Notes: generated from the letters alone by a model not told the origin. Counted from the stretch's first letter, positions 1 through 10,642 are shown. The stretch is 63,499 bases of DNA from JAIUNP01 sp020161975 (GCA_036745275.1 DAIOGK010000021.1:1-63499); one strand, 5' to 3'. Numbers and translations: made by a program.

Positions 1-54
1 ACCCGGGTCACTTCTCAACGAAAACGCCGGGTCAAATCTCAGCGGTAATCAACA
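1..54. mobile_element. Terminal tip of an IS21-type insertion sequence (left end)
   Basis: Positions 2-54 are the exact reverse complement of positions 63447-63499 (53 of 53 bases). Read outward-in, the tip starts TGTTGATTACCGC and contains two direct copies of GAGAnnTGACCCGG about 19 bp apart. Short repeated blocks of this kind ending in TGACCC are typical of IS21-family ends, where IstA binds. No istA or istB gene is present, so only the tip is seen. It abuts the ATG of the following transposase directly. Confidence 0.7.
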
Positions 55-939
55 ATGATGGCGGCGTTTCCAGACGAACAGTCCTGCCTTGACCACCTTC
101 AAGCAATCCGCTGGCAAGATGGAGAATTTTGCCCTCATTGCGGCGGGATGCGCATCTATCATTTTTCGGACCGAAAGACATTCAAGTGCGGCGATTGCCG
201 TCAGAGGTTTTCGATCAAGGTTGGCACCATTTTCGAGGATACGAAGCTTCCACTCCGAAAGTGGTTCATGGCGATTTGGATGATCACCAACCATCCTAAG
301 GGCATTGCATCCACGACGCTGGCGAAGGACCTCAAAGTCACCCAGAAGACCGCATGGTTTATCCTTCACCGCCTCCGTCACGCATCAACAACCAAGTCCT
401 TCAACGCGCCACTCAAGGGTACCGTTGAGGCTGACACCACGTTTGTTGGCGGCAAGGAGAAGAACAAGCATTCAAAGGACCGCACTGGTGGCACTCAGGG
501 CGGTGCAGGCAAGGAAGTCGTGCTTGGCATTCTTGAGCGCGACGGCGAGCTTCGCGCAGGTCATATCAGCGACCACAAGGGCGGCACTCTCAAGGGCGCG
601 GTTCGTGAGAATGTTGCCGCCGGTTCAACCGTGATGACCGACGAAGACCGCTCATTCAAAGGTCTGGACAAGGATTTCTATCACCACGCCGTCAATCATT
701 CGGCTGGTGAATATGTTCGTCATTACACGATCCACACCAACGGCATCGAGAGCGTTTGGGCGCTCTTGAAGCGTCAGATCATCGGCATCCATCACTGGGT
801 TTCACCAAAGCACCTTGACCGCTACGTGCAGGAAATGACTTGGCGTTTTAACCGCCGGGACATGCGCGTTGGCGCGAGATTGAACGACATGTTTTCGTGC
901 GTTGAGGGCCGTCTTACTTACAAGGAACTGATCGCATGA
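55..939 (+). CDS. IS1595-family transposase (zinc ribbon + ISXO2-like DDE domain)
   Basis: The protein has 294 residues. An N-terminal zinc ribbon (CPHCG near residue 27 and CGDCRQRF near residue 45) is followed by a helix-turn-helix stretch and an ISXO2-like catalytic domain. That domain shows VEADTTFVGG, VMTDEDRSF and the HTNGIESVWALLKR motif that replaces the usual DDE glutamate region in this family. The product should cut and paste its own element. The IS21-type end lies directly before the ATG, so the native start and terminal repeat may have been removed; family members usually carry a few more N-terminal residues. The stop codon overlaps the next gene's start as ATGA. Confidence 0.85.
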   Translation: MMAAFPDEQSCLDHLQAIRWQDGEFCPHCGGMRIYHFSDRKTFKCGDCRQRFSIKVGTIFEDTKLPLRKWFMAIWMITNHPKGIASTTLAKDLKVTQKTAWFILHRLRHASTTKSFNAPLKGTVEADTTFVGGKEKNKHSKDRTGGTQGGAGKEVVLGILERDGELRAGHISDHKGGTLKGAVRENVAAGSTVMTDEDRSFKGLDKDFYHHAVNHSAGEYVRHYTIHTNGIESVWALLKRQIIGIHHWVSPKHLDRYVQEMTWRFNRRDMRVGARLNDMFSCVEGRLTYKELIA

Positions 940-2264
940 GCGACAAGCTGACAGGAATGAATTTTGGCGAGGCAATTCAGAGGTTTGCGCAAACGGACCC
1001 CGCAGAATTGGCCGCAGTGACCAACGCATCAATGAATGATGGTGAAATCGAAAAGCTGATCGCCGCTTTTGAGGCGGCGGCACGGCAAGACAACGAGGGC
1101 AAGGAGTTTTGGTTTGCGCGCGATCTGCAAAAACTTCTCGGTTATGACCGGTGGGAAAATTTCCTGGCCGCCATCAACAGGGCGAAGATCGCTTGCGAAA
1201 ACTCTGGCCAACGCGTTGACGATCATTTTCGTGACGTCACGAAAATGATCGAATTAGGGAAGGGGGCGGTTCGAGAAATTGAAGACATGAAGCTCCGTCG
1301 CTACGCCTGCTACCTGATCACGCAAAACAGCGATGCGCGGAAAAAGCCGGTTGCATTCGGTCAAAGCTACTTTGCCATTCAGACGCGGCGACAGGAAATT
1401 GCCGATGAAAAGGCCGTTCCTGCGTCTGAAGACCAAAAGCGGGTATTCATTCGCAATCAGATCAAAGAGCATAACCGCTATTTGTCTAGCGCGGCAAAGG
1501 AGGCTGGCGTCATCACATCGCAGGAGTTCGCCAATTTCCATAGTAGCGGATATCAAGGGCTCTACGGCAAAACCCTGCCAGAAATTCGGCGCTATAAGGG
1601 CCTTTCTCCAAGCGCGGATGTTCTTGATCGAATGGGCAGCACTGAATTGGCTGCAAACTTTTTCCGGGTAACGCAAACAGAAGAGAAGCTTCGCAAGGAT
1701 GGGGTAAAAGGCGCAAAGAACGCCAATGCCACTCACTACGCGGTGGGAAGGCAAGTCCGCGATGCAATGTTGACAATCAGCGGGATTGCCCCGGAAGATT
1801 TGCCCGTTGTTGATAGCATTCGGCAGGCCGAAAAGAGGCTGAAAATTGAAGCCAAGAACGCTCCCCCAACCATAGATTGGGCGGAAGCCCAAAACGACGA
1901 GAGCGAGCTAGGTCAGGCTGCGGTAGCCTCGAAAAGCGAGCAAGATGAAGATCGTGTCCCGGTTAATCTTCGCGCTGATTTGTGGAAATTTGCCCTTTTG
2001 GTCATGGCAACCAAGCAGGACGGATTTATTTCAACATCTGACTTAATCGCCGAATTGCCGAATTACATCCAGGTTCCAGATGGAAGCCAAGAGGTTTTGA
2101 CCGGACGGAAAGATTCCAAGTTCTCCCAGATCGTTCGGAACCTGAAATCCCACAAAACGGCCAAAACCAACTTCATCTATCAAGGATACGCGGAAGATGT
2201 AGATGGCGGTTTCAGGATCACGCCGAAAGGCCGCGATTTCGTGAAAGCTTACTTCTCCGATTAA
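936..2264 (+). CDS. dinD: DinD-like DNA-damage-inducible protein with C-terminal extension
   Basis: The 442-residue protein matches E. coli DinD through much of its length. Recognisable blocks are ARDLQKLLGY, RAKIACENSG, the RRYACYLITQNSDARKKPVA stretch, FAIQTRRQE, GYQGLYG, MGSTELAANFFR and HYAVGRQVRD. This is the BRO-N/DinD fold. E. coli DinD is an SOS gene product reported to inhibit RecA. About 120 extra residues follow the DinD core, with a winged-helix-like end (FSQIVRNLKSHK, GFRITPKGRDFV). The start overlaps the transposase stop (ATGA), so expression should depend on the transposase mRNA. No LexA box is visible because no independent promoter is present. Confidence 0.85.
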   Translation: MSDKLTGMNFGEAIQRFAQTDPAELAAVTNASMNDGEIEKLIAAFEAAARQDNEGKEFWFARDLQKLLGYDRWENFLAAINRAKIACENSGQRVDDHFRDVTKMIELGKGAVREIEDMKLRRYACYLITQNSDARKKPVAFGQSYFAIQTRRQEIADEKAVPASEDQKRVFIRNQIKEHNRYLSSAAKEAGVITSQEFANFHSSGYQGLYGKTLPEIRRYKGLSPSADVLDRMGSTELAANFFRVTQTEEKLRKDGVKGAKNANATHYAVGRQVRDAMLTISGIAPEDLPVVDSIRQAEKRLKIEAKNAPPTIDWAEAQNDESELGQAAVASKSEQDEDRVPVNLRADLWKFALLVMATKQDGFISTSDLIAELPNYIQVPDGSQEVLTGRKDSKFSQIVRNLKSHKTAKTNFIYQGYAEDVDGGFRITPKGRDFVKAYFSD

Positions 2265-2275
2265 ATTCGGAGAAG
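2252..2275. terminator. Hairpin at the 3' end of the dinD-like gene
   Basis: CTTCTCCGA (2252-2260) pairs with TCGGAGAAG (2267-2275) around a 6-base AT-rich loop, giving a perfect 9-bp stem that includes the stop codon. No clear U-tract follows, so it may be a weak or bidirectional terminator, or a structure protecting the element's 3' end. Confidence 0.5.
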
Positions 2276-2276
2276 G

Positions 2277-2810
2277 TCACATACGTATATAGGTCCCTTC
2301 ACGATCCACAAGGGACAGAACCTTGTGTTTGTGAGCGTAGCCGCGCCCCTTCTTCTCACCCTTGGGCTTGATGGTCTTGTCATGACCGATGAAGGTTTCA
2401 TCGACTTCAACCGTGCCGCCAGCGCCACCCATCGGGGCAAGTTCGCCAGAACGCATAGCTTCGCGGATGCGATGGCAAAGGAACCATGCAGACTTATAGG
2501 TGATCCCAAGGACGCGGTGAAGCTGATGCGCGCTGATGCCCTTCTTGGACGCGCACATGAGATAAACGGCCTGCAACATCTTGTTGAGCGGGATGTGCGC
2601 ACTCTCAAAGACGGTGCCGACTTTCACGGTGAACTGCTTACGGCAATCGGAGCACTTTCGAAGGCCAACGCGGGTCTTGCGTAGATCGTAGTGCTTTCCA
2701 GACATGGAACCACAATGCGGGCAGGACACGCCATTCGCCCAAACAACGCTTTCAAGATGCTCGAAAGCGGCGGCTTCATCGTGAAAATAACGGGCGGAAA
2801 GCACAGACAT
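2277..2810 (-). pseudogene. IS1595-family transposase, N-terminal fragment
   Basis: About 170 of roughly 310 residues remain: a zinc ribbon (CPHCG near residue 31, CSDCRKQF), the HTH-containing block (PLNKMLQAVYLMC, KKGISAHQLHR, AWFLCHRIREAMRSGEL) and the first catalytic block (VEVDETFIGHDK). The frame then ends in a few unrelated residues (GTYIRM), so the C-terminal catalytic residues are missing. This is a different subgroup from the transposase at 55-939. The simplest reading is that the dinD-bearing element inserted into it. Its own upstream end, with an AT-rich possible terminal repeat, lies near 2850-2875. Confidence 0.85.
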
Positions 2811-2899
2811 GACCTAACTCCTTGAATCCACTATGATTCAAAGCGTTTGGTGTGTCAAGTATATAATCGCCTTTTTGTGCGGGCCTGTCGGCCGAGCGT

Positions 2900-4762
2900 T
2901 CAGCCCGCTGCCTCCAGTTGGCTTGAGGCGTCGAGCCAGGCCTCCTCCGTCTCCGCGAGACGATCAGCGAGCGCCGCGCGGTCTTTGGCAATCTGCTGCG
3001 CGCGTTCGGGATTTTTGGCAAAAGTATCGGGCGCGGCCAGAATGGCGTCTGCCTTGGCGATAAGTTCCGAGAAGCGGGCCATCTGCGTTTCAAGCTCCGC
3101 CACCTTCTTGCGCAAGGGGCCAAGGGCAACGCGCTGTTCCGCGCGCTGGCGGCGCTCGTTGGTCTCGCCGGCTCTCTCCTCGCGCGGGGCACTGTCCGAG
3201 CGGGCGGACATGACCATCTTCGCATAGGCATCGAGATCGCCGTCGAAGGGCTGCACGGCTCCATCGCCCACCAGCCACAACCGGTCGCAGGTGGAATCGA
3301 GGAGATGCCGGTCGTGGCTGACGATGATCGCGGCACCTTTGTAAGTTGCCAGCGCCTGCACCAGCGCATCGCGCATCGGAATGTCGAGATGGTTGGTCGG
3401 CTCGTCCAGAATGACGAGGTGCGGCCCGTCAAATGTGGCAAGGCCGAGCAGCAACCGCGCCTTCTCGCCGCCCGAGAGGCTCGAAATGGGCGTATCGGAC
3501 TTGTCGGAGGAAAAGCCGAGCTGCGCTGTGCGAGCGCGGATTTTCGCTTCCGGCTGCCCCTCCATCCGGCGGCGCACCAGCAGATAGGGCGTTGCCTCCT
3601 CGGAAAGTTCGTCGAGTTGGTGCTGGGCGAAATAGGCGACATCAAGCTTTGGCGCGCGGGTGATGCTGCCCGACAAGGGAGCAAGACGATCGGCGATCAG
3701 CTTCACGAAAGTGGATTTGCCGTTGCCGTTGGCGCCAATCAGGCCGATGCGGTCGTCATCGCCGATGGAGAGGTTGATGCGGCGCAGCACAACATGGTCG
3801 CCATAGCCCGCTACCACGCTTTCAAAGGCCACGAGGGGCGGGGACAGCGCCTTCTGCGGATTGGGAAATTCGAGCCGCGCGGTGGCTTCCGCAGCGTAGA
3901 GTTGAACATCGGCGAGCTTTTCGAGGCGCTTGGCCCGGCTTTGCGCCTGCGCGGCCTTCGAGGCCTTGGCCTTGAAACGATCGATGAAGGCTTGCAGCTT
4001 GGCGCGCTCGGCGGCGACCGAGGCCGCGGCCTTTTCTGCCAGAATGGCGGCTTCGGCGCGCTGTTTCTCGAAGCTGGAATACCCCCCGCGGTACAGCACA
4101 AGCTTGCGCGCATCGAGATGCAGGGTGTGGTTGGTCACCGTGTCGAGAAAATCCCGGTCATGCGAAATGATCAGCACCGTATGCGGATAGCGCGTCAGAT
4201 GCTCCTGAAGCCAGATCGCGCCTTCAAGGTCGAGATAGTTGGTCGGTTCGTCGAGCAGCAGCAGGTCCGGCTCGGTAAAGAGCACCGCAGCCAGCGCCAC
4301 GCGCATCCGCCAGCCGCCTGAGAAATCGCCGCAGGGGCGGGCCTGTGCTGCCGCATCAAAGCCAAGACCGTGCAGGATGGCCGCCGCACGCGCCGGGGCG
4401 GAATGGGCGGAAATGTCGGCAAGCCGCAGCTGAATATCGGCAATGCGGTGCGCATCGGTCGCGGTTTCGGCCTCGGCCAGCAGCGCAGCGCGCTCCGTGT
4501 CCGCCGCGAGCACGAAGTCGATGAGGGTTTCGGGGCCGCCCGGCGCTTCCTGCTCGACGCGCCCCATGCGCACGCCGCGCGGCAGATCGATACTGCCGTC
4601 CTCGGCAGCGGTCTCGCCGGCGATCAGGCGGAAGAGGGTGGTCTTGCCGGAGCCGTTGCGTCCGACAAAGCCGACGCGCGCGCCCTCGGGCAGGGTCACG
4701 GAGGCCTTTTCGAACAGGATGCGGTCGCCAAGGCGATAGGTCAGGTCGGTGATGCGAAGCAT
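2900..4762 (-). CDS. ABC-F family ATPase (Uup/YheS-like)
   Basis: The 620-residue protein has two ABC cassettes in tandem and no membrane segment, the hallmark of ABC-F factors that act on the ribosome. Walker A motifs are GRNGSGKTT (near residue 36) and GANGNGKST (near residue 345). Signature LSGGEKARLLLGL precedes Walker B LVILDEPTNHLD in the second cassette, and LLLLDEPTNYLD is in the first. A charged helical linker (about 230-300) separates them, and a coiled-coil tail (about 530-620) resembles that of Uup. Uup, YheS and EttA cannot be separated by eye. The IS1595 fragment lies 90 bp beyond its stop, so the insertion spared it. Confidence 0.9.
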   Translation of the reverse strand: MLRITDLTYRLGDRILFEKASVTLPEGARVGFVGRNGSGKTTLFRLIAGETAAEDGSIDLPRGVRMGRVEQEAPGGPETLIDFVLAADTERAALLAEAETATDAHRIADIQLRLADISAHSAPARAAAILHGLGFDAAAQARPCGDFSGGWRMRVALAAVLFTEPDLLLLDEPTNYLDLEGAIWLQEHLTRYPHTVLIISHDRDFLDTVTNHTLHLDARKLVLYRGGYSSFEKQRAEAAILAEKAAASVAAERAKLQAFIDRFKAKASKAAQAQSRAKRLEKLADVQLYAAEATARLEFPNPQKALSPPLVAFESVVAGYGDHVVLRRINLSIGDDDRIGLIGANGNGKSTFVKLIADRLAPLSGSITRAPKLDVAYFAQHQLDELSEEATPYLLVRRRMEGQPEAKIRARTAQLGFSSDKSDTPISSLSGGEKARLLLGLATFDGPHLVILDEPTNHLDIPMRDALVQALATYKGAAIIVSHDRHLLDSTCDRLWLVGDGAVQPFDGDLDAYAKMVMSARSDSAPREERAGETNERRQRAEQRVALGPLRKKVAELETQMARFSELIAKADAILAAPDTFAKNPERAQQIAKDRAALADRLAETEEAWLDASSQLEAAG

Positions 4763-4956
4763 GGCTCGCTATGACCGAACGGGCGCCATCGCGCAAAAGA
4801 AAACTGCGGCGAGGGATTGACCGGTCGCGACAGGCGCCCATTTGCAACTTCCGGTGTTATTCAACTTTTGGTCAACGCTTGTTCATAATCGGAGCATTAA
4901 AAAACCGTGGGGGCTAAAGGCGCGTCCTTACCGCGCGCTGAACAAGGGATACCATC

Positions 4957-5643
4957 ATGAAGAAGCTCATCGCCGAAGCATTCGGCACCGCAGTGCTCGT
5001 ATTTGTCGGCTGCGGCTCCGTCGTGCTCGCAGGTTGGGGCGGCGCCATGCCGCTTGGCGCTCTGCCGATCGCGCTGGCGTTCGGCCTGTCAGTGACGGCT
5101 ATGGCCTATGGAATCGGCCCGGTTTCGGGCTGTCACATCAATCCTGCCGTGACGGCTGCGGTGTGGTCCGCCGGCCGGATGCCGACATCGGATGCCATCC
5201 AGTACATCATCGCACAGATTATCGGTGGCTTCATCGGCGCGGGCATCCTGGCGCTCGTGCTTTCAGGCAAGACGGGGGGCTATAACATCCAGGCCGGCGG
5301 TCTCGGCCAGAACGTTTACACCAACTACTCGACACTCTCGGCCTTCCTCTGCGAGGTCATTGGCACGATGATCTTCACCACGGCCATTCTGGGGGCGACG
5401 CATGGCAAGACCGGCGCGGGCTTTGCGACCGGCCTCGTCATCGGCCTCACGTTGACCTTGATCCATATCCTGCTGATCCCAGTCACCGGCACATCGGTCA
5501 ATCCGGCCCGCACGATTGCGCCGAACATCTACGTTGGCGGTCAGGCCCTATCGCAGCTCTGGCTGTTCATTGTCGCCCCGATGGTCGGCGGCGTCATCTC
5601 GGGCTTCCTGTTCCGTTCGGGGTTGTTCAGCTCGGAAGACTGA
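4957..5643 (+). CDS. aqpZ: Aquaporin Z
   Basis: The 228-residue integral membrane channel for water has six transmembrane helices and both half-helix NPA boxes: HINPAVTA near residue 65 and SVNPARTIAP near residue 185. The N-terminus (KKLIAEAFGTAVLVFVGCGS) is typical of AqpZ rather than glycerol facilitators, and length fits the family. The start is preceded by an AAGGG ribosome site about 9 bases upstream. A strong terminator follows at 5664. It is separately transcribed from the divergent ABC-F gene. Confidence 0.93.
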   Translation: MKKLIAEAFGTAVLVFVGCGSVVLAGWGGAMPLGALPIALAFGLSVTAMAYGIGPVSGCHINPAVTAAVWSAGRMPTSDAIQYIIAQIIGGFIGAGILALVLSGKTGGYNIQAGGLGQNVYTNYSTLSAFLCEVIGTMIFTTAILGATHGKTGAGFATGLVIGLTLTLIHILLIPVTGTSVNPARTIAPNIYVGGQALSQLWLFIVAPMVGGVISGFLFRSGLFSSED

Positions 5644-5663
5644 GCGCAAGATCCCGACAGTTG

Positions 5664-5694
5664 AGCCCCCACGCGCGACGTGGGGGCTTTCCTT
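5664..5694 (+). terminator. Rho-independent terminator after aqpZ
   Basis: AGCCCCCA (5664-5671) pairs with TGGGGGCT (5681-5688), followed by a T-rich run (TTTCCTTT). Confidence 0.85.
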
Positions 5695-5745
5695 TGTATA
5701 AAAATGGACTATGAGCACGCCCTACAGTCCAGCAAGGAAAAGATC

Positions 5746-6168
5746 ATGACCATCCAGCGTACCTTCTCCATCATCAAGCCCGATGCCACCGAGCGGAACC
5801 TCACCGGCGCCGTCAATGCGGTGATCGAGAAGGCCGGCCTGCGCATTGTGGCGCAGAAGCGCATCCAGATGACCCGCAAGGAGGCCGAGACCTTCTATGC
5901 CGTCCATGCAGCCCGTCCGTTCTTCGGTGAGTTGGTGGAATTCATGACCTCCGGCCCGGTAGTGGTGCAGGTTCTCGAAGGCGAGAACGCCGTGCAGCGC
6001 TATCGCGACGTTATGGGCGCGACGAACCCAGCAAACGCTGCTGAGGGCACGATCCGCAAGCTGTTTGCCCGGTCGGTGGGTGAGAATTCGGCCCATGGTT
6101 CGGACTCGGTCGAGAACGCCGCCATCGAGATTGCGCAGTTCTTCTCGGGCAACGAAATCGTCGGCTGA
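5746..6168 (+). CDS. ndk: Nucleoside diphosphate kinase
   Basis: The enzyme transfers the terminal phosphate between nucleoside tri- and diphosphates. With the ATG at 5746 it has 140 residues, exactly the usual bacterial Ndk length. An AAGGAAAAG ribosome site lies just upstream, so the longer upstream frame is not needed. Key marks are the N-terminal QRTFSIIKPDATERN and the active-site histidine in NSAHGSDS near residue 117. It stands alone between two terminators, which suggests its own promoter around 5695-5740. Confidence 0.95.
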   Translation: MTIQRTFSIIKPDATERNLTGAVNAVIEKAGLRIVAQKRIQMTRKEAETFYAVHAARPFFGELVEFMTSGPVVVQVLEGENAVQRYRDVMGATNPANAAEGTIRKLFARSVGENSAHGSDSVENAAIEIAQFFSGNEIVG

Positions 6169-6196
6169 TTTCGGGTTTTAACCCACTGTCGTTTTC

Positions 6197-6224
6197 AAGG
6201 AGGGCTCCAGCCCTCCTTTTTTTG
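6197..6224 (+). terminator. Rho-independent terminator after ndk
   Basis: GGAGGGCT (6199-6206) pairs with AGCCCTCC (6209-6216) and is followed by seven T residues, a textbook intrinsic terminator. Confidence 0.9.
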
Positions 6225-6307
6225 ATTCAAATAACGAGAAAATTGCAGGTACCCTGCTGTTTAGACGTTCGATTTAAGGGCATGTTAGCGCCCGTTCAGC
6301 ATGGTTC

Positions 6308-6349
6308 GAGACCACAGCCGGAATGCCGGCACGCCGTATTTGAGGTCTC
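6308..6349 (+). promoter_or_regulatory. 5'-leader hairpin overlapping the ribosome site of the first VWA gene
   Basis: GAGACC (6308-6313) can pair with GGTCTC (6344-6349), and inside it GCCGG (6317-6321) pairs with CCGGC (6326-6330). The only purine-rich ribosome site before the ATG at 6353 is GAGG (6342-6345), partly inside the outer stem, so folding could limit translation. Inferred from base pairing only. Confidence 0.4.
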
Positions 6350-6352
6350 GTC

Positions 6353-8377
<2,025 letters not shown>

Positions 8378-8400
8378 TTGCCAAAAAACTGGTGGATTGG

Positions 8401-8431
8401 GATCGACTTTAACGAAAACATTAAGTCGATC
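8401..8431. promoter_or_regulatory. Hairpin between the two VWA genes
   Basis: GATCGACTT (8401-8409) pairs with AAGTCGATC (8423-8431) around an AT-rich loop that contains TTTAACG...TTAAG. No T-run follows, so it could attenuate readthrough, stabilise the upstream mRNA 3' end or mark a protein-binding site. A second stem, AATCCCGAT/ATCGGGGTT (8471-8496), lies in the leader of the next gene. Confidence 0.45.
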
Positions 8432-8512
8432 CCGCCACCGGCGCTTTACACTCGCCGATAACTGACGTGCAATCCCGATACGTGCGAATCGGGGTTCGGG
8501 GTTTCTGTCGCC

Positions 8513-10642
8513 ATGCCAAAGATGAAAACAAACTGGTTGCAGAGGTTTCGCGCCTTTTCCAAAGATCGGAAGGGCTCGGTAGCCGTCATGTTTGCCGGCG
8601 CCGCGATGGTGCTGATGCTGCTGATCGCCGGTGGCATTGAAACCTACCGGCGCTCGCTGGCGCAGGCGATGTTGCAGAAGGCGGCTGACGCATCCGCGCT
8701 GGCCGCCAAGCGTCGCGAAGCTGATCTGCGCCCCACTTCGACTGTGCCGGTCGCGCGCATCCAGGGCGAGGCGGATGGCCGGGCGCTGTTCAACAAGACC
8801 TTGCAGGACAACGCCAAGATGTTCCCGCCGGGCTCGGCCACGGTGACCTTCACCTGGTTGGGCAACAACGATGTCCGGGCAACGGCGACGGGTTCCATCA
8901 ACCTGATGTTTGGCAATCTGTTGCCGACCGGCTTCAACGACGTCCAGGCCACGGCCGTTGTCGGCTTCGGTACTCCGCTGCCGACAGAGGTGGCGCTGGT
9001 GCTCGACAACACGGCGTCGATGTTCAAGATCGACCCCGGCCGCAGTTCGACCCGTTTCACGGAGTTGCGCAACGCCGCCAAGCGCTTCACGCACACGCTG
9101 TTCGATGCAGCCCAGCAATCGGGTGATGCGGACTGGCTGCGCCTGTCGGTCATTCCATGGGTCACATCGGTCAACGTACTGTCGGAAGCGCCGCGCGCCG
9201 CAGATTTCTCGGGCAAGACAGCGGTCACCAACATGCCCGACAAGGGCTCGCAAACGTTTGTGGCGACGCCGCTGGGTCGCTCGGGGCGGGTCAATCTCAA
9301 TTCGGCGCTTTTCAGCCCCGTTGATTGGCGCGGCTGCATATCGGGGTCGACCGAAGGTGTCTCGCCGAATGACAACGGTGGCATGAACTGGAACGCGCTG
9401 CACGTGCAGTCGCCAGCGCTGGCGATGACATCCAATATGGAAGGCGACGTGCAGCCTGTCACGTACACAAACTGCTCCTGTAACTGGGTTGACGACGGTA
9501 CGCCCTGTCCGCCGCCGCCGCCGCCGCCGCCAACGACACCGCCAACGACACCGCCTTATACGCCGCCCTACACGCCGCCGTATACGCCGCCGCCCTATAC
9601 GCCGCCGCCCTATACGCCGCCGCCGACGAATCCCCCGCCGCCGAGCGGGACCCAAGGCTTCCTTGACCTGATCCGCCGCACGACGCCGCAGGTGTCGCCC
9701 GCTGCGATCATGGGCGACCGCGTGCCTGGACGCTATGGCAGCAACAAGCCGGACAATGCCTGCCTGGTCTGCCAGACGGTCTGCACAGACACCACGGTGA
9801 ATGAACTCGTCTGCGATACCTCTCTATCCATGATGTCCTGCTACCAGGATATCAGCTACGGTCGCCTCAACCCTTACGCGCCGCCGAACTCGCGTTGCGC
9901 GAACTCCTATTGGGGCTGCTATCTGCGTGGCACCTACACGGGCGACGTCAACATGCCGAACGGCTGTGTGGGTGATCCGAACGAGAAGAAGATCATTACC
10001 TCGCAGACAAAATGGTGCCCCTGGGTGCCGACAACGACGTGGAGTGCGTTGTCGCCCAACGGCTCGCCGAATCCGATCACCGGACCGAACATCAATTGCC
10101 CGACGCCGATGCTCGGCCTTTCGGGCAACCGCCGCCAGGTCATCGAGACGATTGAGCGCATGACGCCCATTCCGGGCGGTACCCATGCGGACGTCGGCCT
10201 GCGCTGGGGGCTCCGCAGCCTTGCCGCGACCGGTGGCTGGCCAGGCTTTTTCGGGCTGACGACCCCGCCCCAGGCCTGGAATGCCCCGAACCAGCAGAAG
10301 GTCATGATCCTCATCACCGACGGCGAGAACACGCAAGCCATCGACTATCCGGGCTACTGGGGCTGCAAGGGCTATCAGAACCCCGGCTGCACCACCGGCC
10401 CCGCCACGCCGGACAAGGCAGCGCTCGACGGCAGGATGCTTGAGTGGTGCTGGACCATCCGCAACACCTACAAGGTCCAGCTCTATACCATCGCGGTGAA
10501 CTTCTCGAACCCGGCGGCGATCGCGCAGTTGCAGAATTGCGCCGGCAGTGCGCAACGCGCGTTCAGTGTAGACGCCGCGCAGTTGCAGAACGTGTTGAAC
10601 ATTATCGCGGCGACCGTGTTGCGCCTGAAACTGACGCAATAA
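8513..10642 (+). CDS. TadE/TadG-like protein with von Willebrand A domain and proline-rich tract (paralog 2)
   Basis: The 709-residue protein is co-linear with the preceding gene: transmembrane TadE-like head (GGIETYRRSLAQAMLQKAAD), VWA MIDAS pieces DNTAS, GGTHADVGLRWGLR and LITDGENTQAIDYPGY, and the same cysteine-rich insert (NACLVCQTVC, WCPWVP, NCPTPMLGLSGNRRQV). Where paralog 1 has glycines, this protein has 45 residues (333-377) of PPPPPPPP followed by TTPP and PYTPP repeats, again between a cysteine and GTQGF. It probably arose by gene duplication, followed by independent growth or replacement of the linker. Likely membrane anchored with a disulfide-rich exposed domain. Confidence 0.8.
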   Translation: MPKMKTNWLQRFRAFSKDRKGSVAVMFAGAAMVLMLLIAGGIETYRRSLAQAMLQKAADASALAAKRREADLRPTSTVPVARIQGEADGRALFNKTLQDNAKMFPPGSATVTFTWLGNNDVRATATGSINLMFGNLLPTGFNDVQATAVVGFGTPLPTEVALVLDNTASMFKIDPGRSSTRFTELRNAAKRFTHTLFDAAQQSGDADWLRLSVIPWVTSVNVLSEAPRAADFSGKTAVTNMPDKGSQTFVATPLGRSGRVNLNSALFSPVDWRGCISGSTEGVSPNDNGGMNWNALHVQSPALAMTSNMEGDVQPVTYTNCSCNWVDDGTPCPPPPPPPPTTPPTTPPYTPPYTPPYTPPPYTPPPYTPPPTNPPPPSGTQGFLDLIRRTTPQVSPAAIMGDRVPGRYGSNKPDNACLVCQTVCTDTTVNELVCDTSLSMMSCYQDISYGRLNPYAPPNSRCANSYWGCYLRGTYTGDVNMPNGCVGDPNEKKIITSQTKWCPWVPTTTWSALSPNGSPNPITGPNINCPTPMLGLSGNRRQVIETIERMTPIPGGTHADVGLRWGLRSLAATGGWPGFFGLTTPPQAWNAPNQQKVMILITDGENTQAIDYPGYWGCKGYQNPGCTTGPATPDKAALDGRMLEWCWTIRNTYKVQLYTIAVNFSNPAAIAQLQNCAGSAQRAFSVDAAQLQNVLNIIAATVLRLKLTQ
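9509..9643 (+). repeat. Triplet and PYTPP-coding repeats (proline-rich tract)
   Basis: The stretch has eight CCG proline codons, then tandem units encoding TTPP, then about six units encoding PYTPP or PPYTPP, ending in TNPPPP. The near-identical units (TATACGCCGCC and variants) suggest expansion by slippage or unequal exchange, always in multiples of three. Confidence 0.95.

Larger units (their letters stand above)
55..2285 (+). mobile_element. IS1595-type transposable element with a dinD-like passenger gene
   Basis: The unit comprises a transposase with zinc ribbon and ISXO2-like DDE domain followed without a gap by a dinD-like gene. Its right boundary is inferred at about 2280-2290, where a second transposase fragment loses its reading frame and where the palindromic stretch ATACGTAT lies. 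Its left terminal repeat is not visible because the IS21-type tip touches the transposase start codon. IS1595-family elements are known to carry passenger genes. The exact ends and target duplication cannot be established here. Confidence 0.55.

Noticed and set aside
9509..9643. Possible CRISPR-like or satellite array
   Set aside because: Repeats are short coding triplets within a continuous frame, with no spacers.
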